From NCBI GenBank assembly GCA_937930585.1, contig CALHCA010000050.1:1-6228 (forward strand): a stretch of 6,228 nt of DNA, given 5' to 3'. How positions within the stretch are numbered: the stretch's first letter is position 1; each line of letters begins with the position of its first letter. Of the stretch, positions 4,502 through 6,228 are shown piece by piece. The position numbers were made by a program, and so were the translations under genes. Below the pieces are notes generated by a model. It worked only from the letters and a program-made list of their open reading frames with translations, was not told the DNA's origin and made no database searches. This DNA is from an uncultured bacterium. Its GTDB lineage: Bacteria; Patescibacteriota; Saccharimonadia; Saccharimonadales; Saccharimonadaceae.

Positions 4502-6022
4502 TTATTTTTTAGCTTGATTATTCTGCGCGGCTGTGATTTTTGCGGCGCGGGGGTCTTCAGTTTTAAGATAAATTTTTGGGAAAAGTAAGCCAATTTCTTC
4601 GTCACGAATTACGCCGCTGCCAAAAATTGTTTGGAGTTTTTCGGCAGTATCTGGCATAAATGGTGCGAGCATTTTGCCGATTTGCAACAAGCCTGAAACA
4701 GAGTGTGCAAGAACTTCTGCTAGATGATTTTCTTCGTCTTTATTTTCTTTTGCTTTTTTAGCAATTTCCCAAGGTTTCACACTTTCAATATATTGGTTAT
4801 GAGCGCGAACTAACCCCCAAATCTCATCAATTGCTTTATTAAATTCTAGAGATTTCATATATTCGTTGTAAGTATGGCGGTCGTGTTCATCGCTAGGAAT
4901 TTCGCCAACCACGCCAGACTGATAACGCTTAACCATATTAGCTACACGTGAAGCTAGATTGCCAAGGTCGTTACCAAGTTCGTTGTTGTAGGCATTTTCG
5001 AACTTCTCCCAGGTAAAATCTCCATCATCTTGAGTCGCAACATGCCGTGAGAAGTAATATCTAAAAGCATCCAACCCATAATTATCGATAATTTCGTTCG
5101 GATCAACTACATTACCAATTGATTTGCTCATTTTTACACCATTACTTGAAATGTGGCCATGAACAAGCAGAGTTTTCGGTAAGGCTAAATTGAGTCCAAG
5201 CAACATCGCCGGCCAAATCCCCGCGTGAAAACGTAAAATATCTTTTCCAATAACCTGTACATTTGCTGGCCAGAATTCTTGCCAACCTGCAATATCTGGG
5301 TATCCAATCACAGTTAAGTAATTCGCAAGTGCATCAATCCAAACATACATTACTTGTTCTGAATCACCAGGAACAGGCACGCCCCAAGTTAAATTCTTTT
5401 TTGGTCGTGAAATTGAAACATCTTCAAGCCCACCTTTCAAGAAATTCAAAAATTCTTTTTTGCGATATTCTGGCACGATTTTCATTCGGTCAGTTTCAAT
5501 AGCTTCGATAATTTTTGGTGTAAATTCTGAAATTCGCAAGTAATAATTCTCTTCTGAAAGCCTTTCGAAAGGTTTTTGATGGTTTGGGCAAACGCCATGA
5601 AATTCAGTTACTTCTTTCTCGGTGTAAAAACTCTCACAACCTGTACAATACCATCCTTCATAAGTGTTTTTATAGATATAAGGCTGAAGTTTCATCCAAA
5701 TGTATTGAGCTGCCCCAACATGATGAGAATCTGTTGTTCGTACAAAATCCGTATAAGTTGTCTTCATTTTGTCCATTAAATTTTTGAAATTCTGGACAGT
5801 TCCGTCAACGTATTCTTGCGGAGTTAAGTCATTTTCAGCGGCTTTTTCGGCAATTTTGTTACCATGCTCATCTGTTCCAACTTGAAAGCGAACTTCATTT
5901 CCTTGCTGGCGCTGATATCTCGCCCAGATATCGGCAATTAAATAATCAAGTGCATTTCCAATATGAGGTGCTCCATTCGCATAAGGAATTGCTGTTGTTA
6001 TATAAAGTTTTTTCTTTGTCAT
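4502..6022 (-). CDS. metG: Methionyl-tRNA synthetase
   Basis: The enzyme charges tRNA-Met with methionine, using ATP, in the cytoplasm. Residues 7-26 (YITTAIPYANGAPHIGNA) carry the class I HIGH-type motif as HIGN (20-23). The single zinc knuckle is C126-x2-C129 and C145-x2-H148. The methionine-pocket region YVWIDAL is at 226-232 and KMSKS is at 297-301. The anticodon-binding helical domain covers about 340-480, with NELGNDLGNLASRV and WEIAKK motifs. At 506 residues it matches the short bacterial form: it lacks the C-terminal EMAPII-like tRNA-binding domain that extends many homologues past 600 residues, and it ends in a lysine- and glutamine-rich tail. The ATG at 6022 fits the conserved N-terminus exactly and has no Shine-Dalgarno. 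The -10 box lies only 9 bases upstream, so the mRNA is probably almost leaderless. It is likely cotranscribed with tatD. Confidence 0.97.
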   Translation of the reverse strand: MTKKKLYITTAIPYANGAPHIGNALDYLIADIWARYQRQQGNEVRFQVGTDEHGNKIAEKAAENDLTPQEYVDGTVQNFKNLMDKMKTTYTDFVRTTDSHHVGAAQYIWMKLQPYIYKNTYEGWYCTGCESFYTEKEVTEFHGVCPNHQKPFERLSEENYYLRISEFTPKIIEAIETDRMKIVPEYRKKEFLNFLKGGLEDVSISRPKKNLTWGVPVPGDSEQVMYVWIDALANYLTVIGYPDIAGWQEFWPANVQVIGKDILRFHAGIWPAMLLGLNLALPKTLLVHGHISSNGVKMSKSIGNVVDPNEIIDNYGLDAFRYYFSRHVATQDDGDFTWEKFENAYNNELGNDLGNLASRVANMVKRYQSGVVGEIPSDEHDRHTYNEYMKSLEFNKAIDEIWGLVRAHNQYIESVKPWEIAKKAKENKDEENHLAEVLAHSVSGLLQIGKMLAPFMPDTAEKLQTIFGSGVIRDEEIGLLFPKIYLKTEDPRAAKITAAQNNQAKK

Positions 6023-6031
6023 ACTACTTAT

Positions 6032-6060
6032 ATTATAACATATACTATTGAAAATAAAAA
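6032..6060 (-). promoter_or_regulatory. metG promoter giving a near-leaderless transcript
   Basis: The -10 is a perfect TATAAT (6032-6037) with TGT in front. The -35 position 17 bases further (TTTTTA, 6055-6060) is a poor match, so the extended -10 probably dominates. Only 9 bases separate the -10 from the ATG, so transcription should begin about 2 to 4 bases before the start codon. This promoter overlaps the oppositely directed upstream pilin promoter. Confidence 0.65.
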
Positions 6061-6076
6061 AGTTGAGATTTATAAT
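6048..6076 (+). promoter_or_regulatory. Upstream candidate promoter of the pilin gene
   Basis: TTGAAA (6048-6053), a 17-base spacer and TATAAT (6071-6076) make a near-consensus promoter with no TG extension. Transcription would start near 6083, giving a leader of about 15 bases without a Shine-Dalgarno. Its -35 is interleaved with the metG promoter on the other strand. Confidence 0.55.
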
Positions 6077-6090
6077 ATTTTTGATATATT
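6063..6090 (+). promoter_or_regulatory. Downstream candidate promoter of the pilin gene, leaderless
   Basis: TTGAGA (6063-6068), a 16-base spacer and TATATT (6085-6090) with TGA in front make an extended -10 promoter like the others in the window. Only 7 bases separate it from the ATG, so a transcript from here would be leaderless. It overlaps the upstream candidate, and either or both may be used. Confidence 0.45.
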
Positions 6091-6097
6091 AATAAAT

Positions 6098-6228
6098 ATG
6101 AAAAGCATTAACTCTTTGAAAAATAAAAAAGGTTTTACGATTATAGAGATAGTTTTAGTTTTAGCTGTCGCGAGTTTAATTTTTCTTATGATTTTTGTTG
6201 CATTGCCAGCATTACAACGTTCTCAGAG
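6098..6228 (+). CDS. Type IV pilin-like protein with class III signal peptide, C-terminus cut by window edge
   Basis: The first 43 residues are visible. Residues 1-12 are a short basic leader ending in KKG. Cleavage by prepilin peptidase after G12 would leave a mature protein starting FTIIE, with the conserved glutamate at mature position 5. A hydrophobic helix follows (residues about 13-36), then PALQRSQ. This is the classic N-terminus of type IV pilins and type II secretion pseudopilins, which are assembled into a surface fibre from the inner membrane. The conserved leader, Glu5 and helix are all intact. The LPALQRSQ segment resembles pilins I associate with Saccharibacteria. The gene is divergent from metG and has no Shine-Dalgarno. 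The globular domain is outside the window, so major pilin, minor pilin and pseudopilin cannot be told apart. Confidence 0.9.
   Translation, partial: MKSINSLKNKKGFTIIEIVLVLAVASLIFLMIFVALPALQRSQ

Noticed and set aside
6031..6077. 8-bp inverted repeat TATTATAA and TTATAATA between metG and the pilin
   Set aside because: The two arms are the opposed -10 boxes of the divergent promoters, so the symmetry is expected without an operator.
1..6228. UGA recoding as in Gracilibacteria or Absconditabacteria
   Set aside because: No gene contains an in-frame TGA and glycines use GGN codons. TGA is also absent as a stop here, but six genes are too few for that to mean anything.
1..6228. tRNA or rRNA genes, CRISPR arrays, insertion sequences, attachment sites
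   Set aside because: I saw no cloverleaf, no regularly spaced repeats, no transposase or terminal inverted repeats. Coding sequence and short promoter or terminator gaps account for nearly all bases.

Overview
The window looks like a compact, AT-rich chromosomal segment from a Patescibacteria/CPR bacterium, most likely Candidatus Saccharibacteria (TM7). This assignment is an inference. It rests on the short methionyl-tRNA synthetase without a C-terminal tRNA-binding domain, the very small intergenic gaps, and a type IV pilin N-terminus reading GFTIIE followed by LPALQRSQ, which resembles pilins I associate with that group. The genes read cleanly with the standard bacterial code. The stops seen are TAA four times and TAG once, and no TGA occurs in frame, so UGA recoding is not indicated.

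Layout: six genes lie on the minus strand, transcribed right to left. One gene starts on the plus strand at the right edge. From the right: a type IV pilin-like gene (6098 to the edge, plus, partial) diverges from metG (6022 to 4502). metG is followed 49 bases later by a TatD-family hydrolase (4452 to 3670), probably on the same transcript, with a strong hairpin between them. Next come an unrecognised 224-residue protein (3606 to 2932), a 41-residue highly basic protein (2863 to 2738), a GNAT acetyltransferase with a long helical C-terminal extension (2596 to 1730), and a soluble PAS sensor histidine kinase (1647 to the left edge, partial) with a glutamine-rich tail.

Regulation can be read unusually well. 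Each minus-strand gene except tatD has its own promoter. Those promoters and the pilin's nearest one carry an extended TGn -10 box with 16 or 17 bases to the -35 position, although the metG -35 is poor. The tiny basic gene and the GNAT gene end in clear intrinsic terminators. The two divergent genes on the right, metG and the pilin, have -10 boxes almost touching their ATGs and no Shine-Dalgarno, which predicts leaderless or nearly leaderless mRNAs. The other five genes have recognisable Shine-Dalgarno sequences.

The genes do not form one pathway. They cover translation (metG and perhaps the tiny basic protein), nucleic-acid or quality-control hydrolysis (tatD), signalling (histidine kinase), acetylation (GNAT), surface pili and one unknown. 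I see no mobile element, CRISPR array, tRNA or rRNA. The points most worth following are the tiny basic gene with its dedicated transcription unit, the leaderless divergent pair, the promoter-spanning inverted repeat of the 224-residue gene, the metG-tatD hairpin, and a marked excess of the palindrome TTCGAA in all reading contexts.
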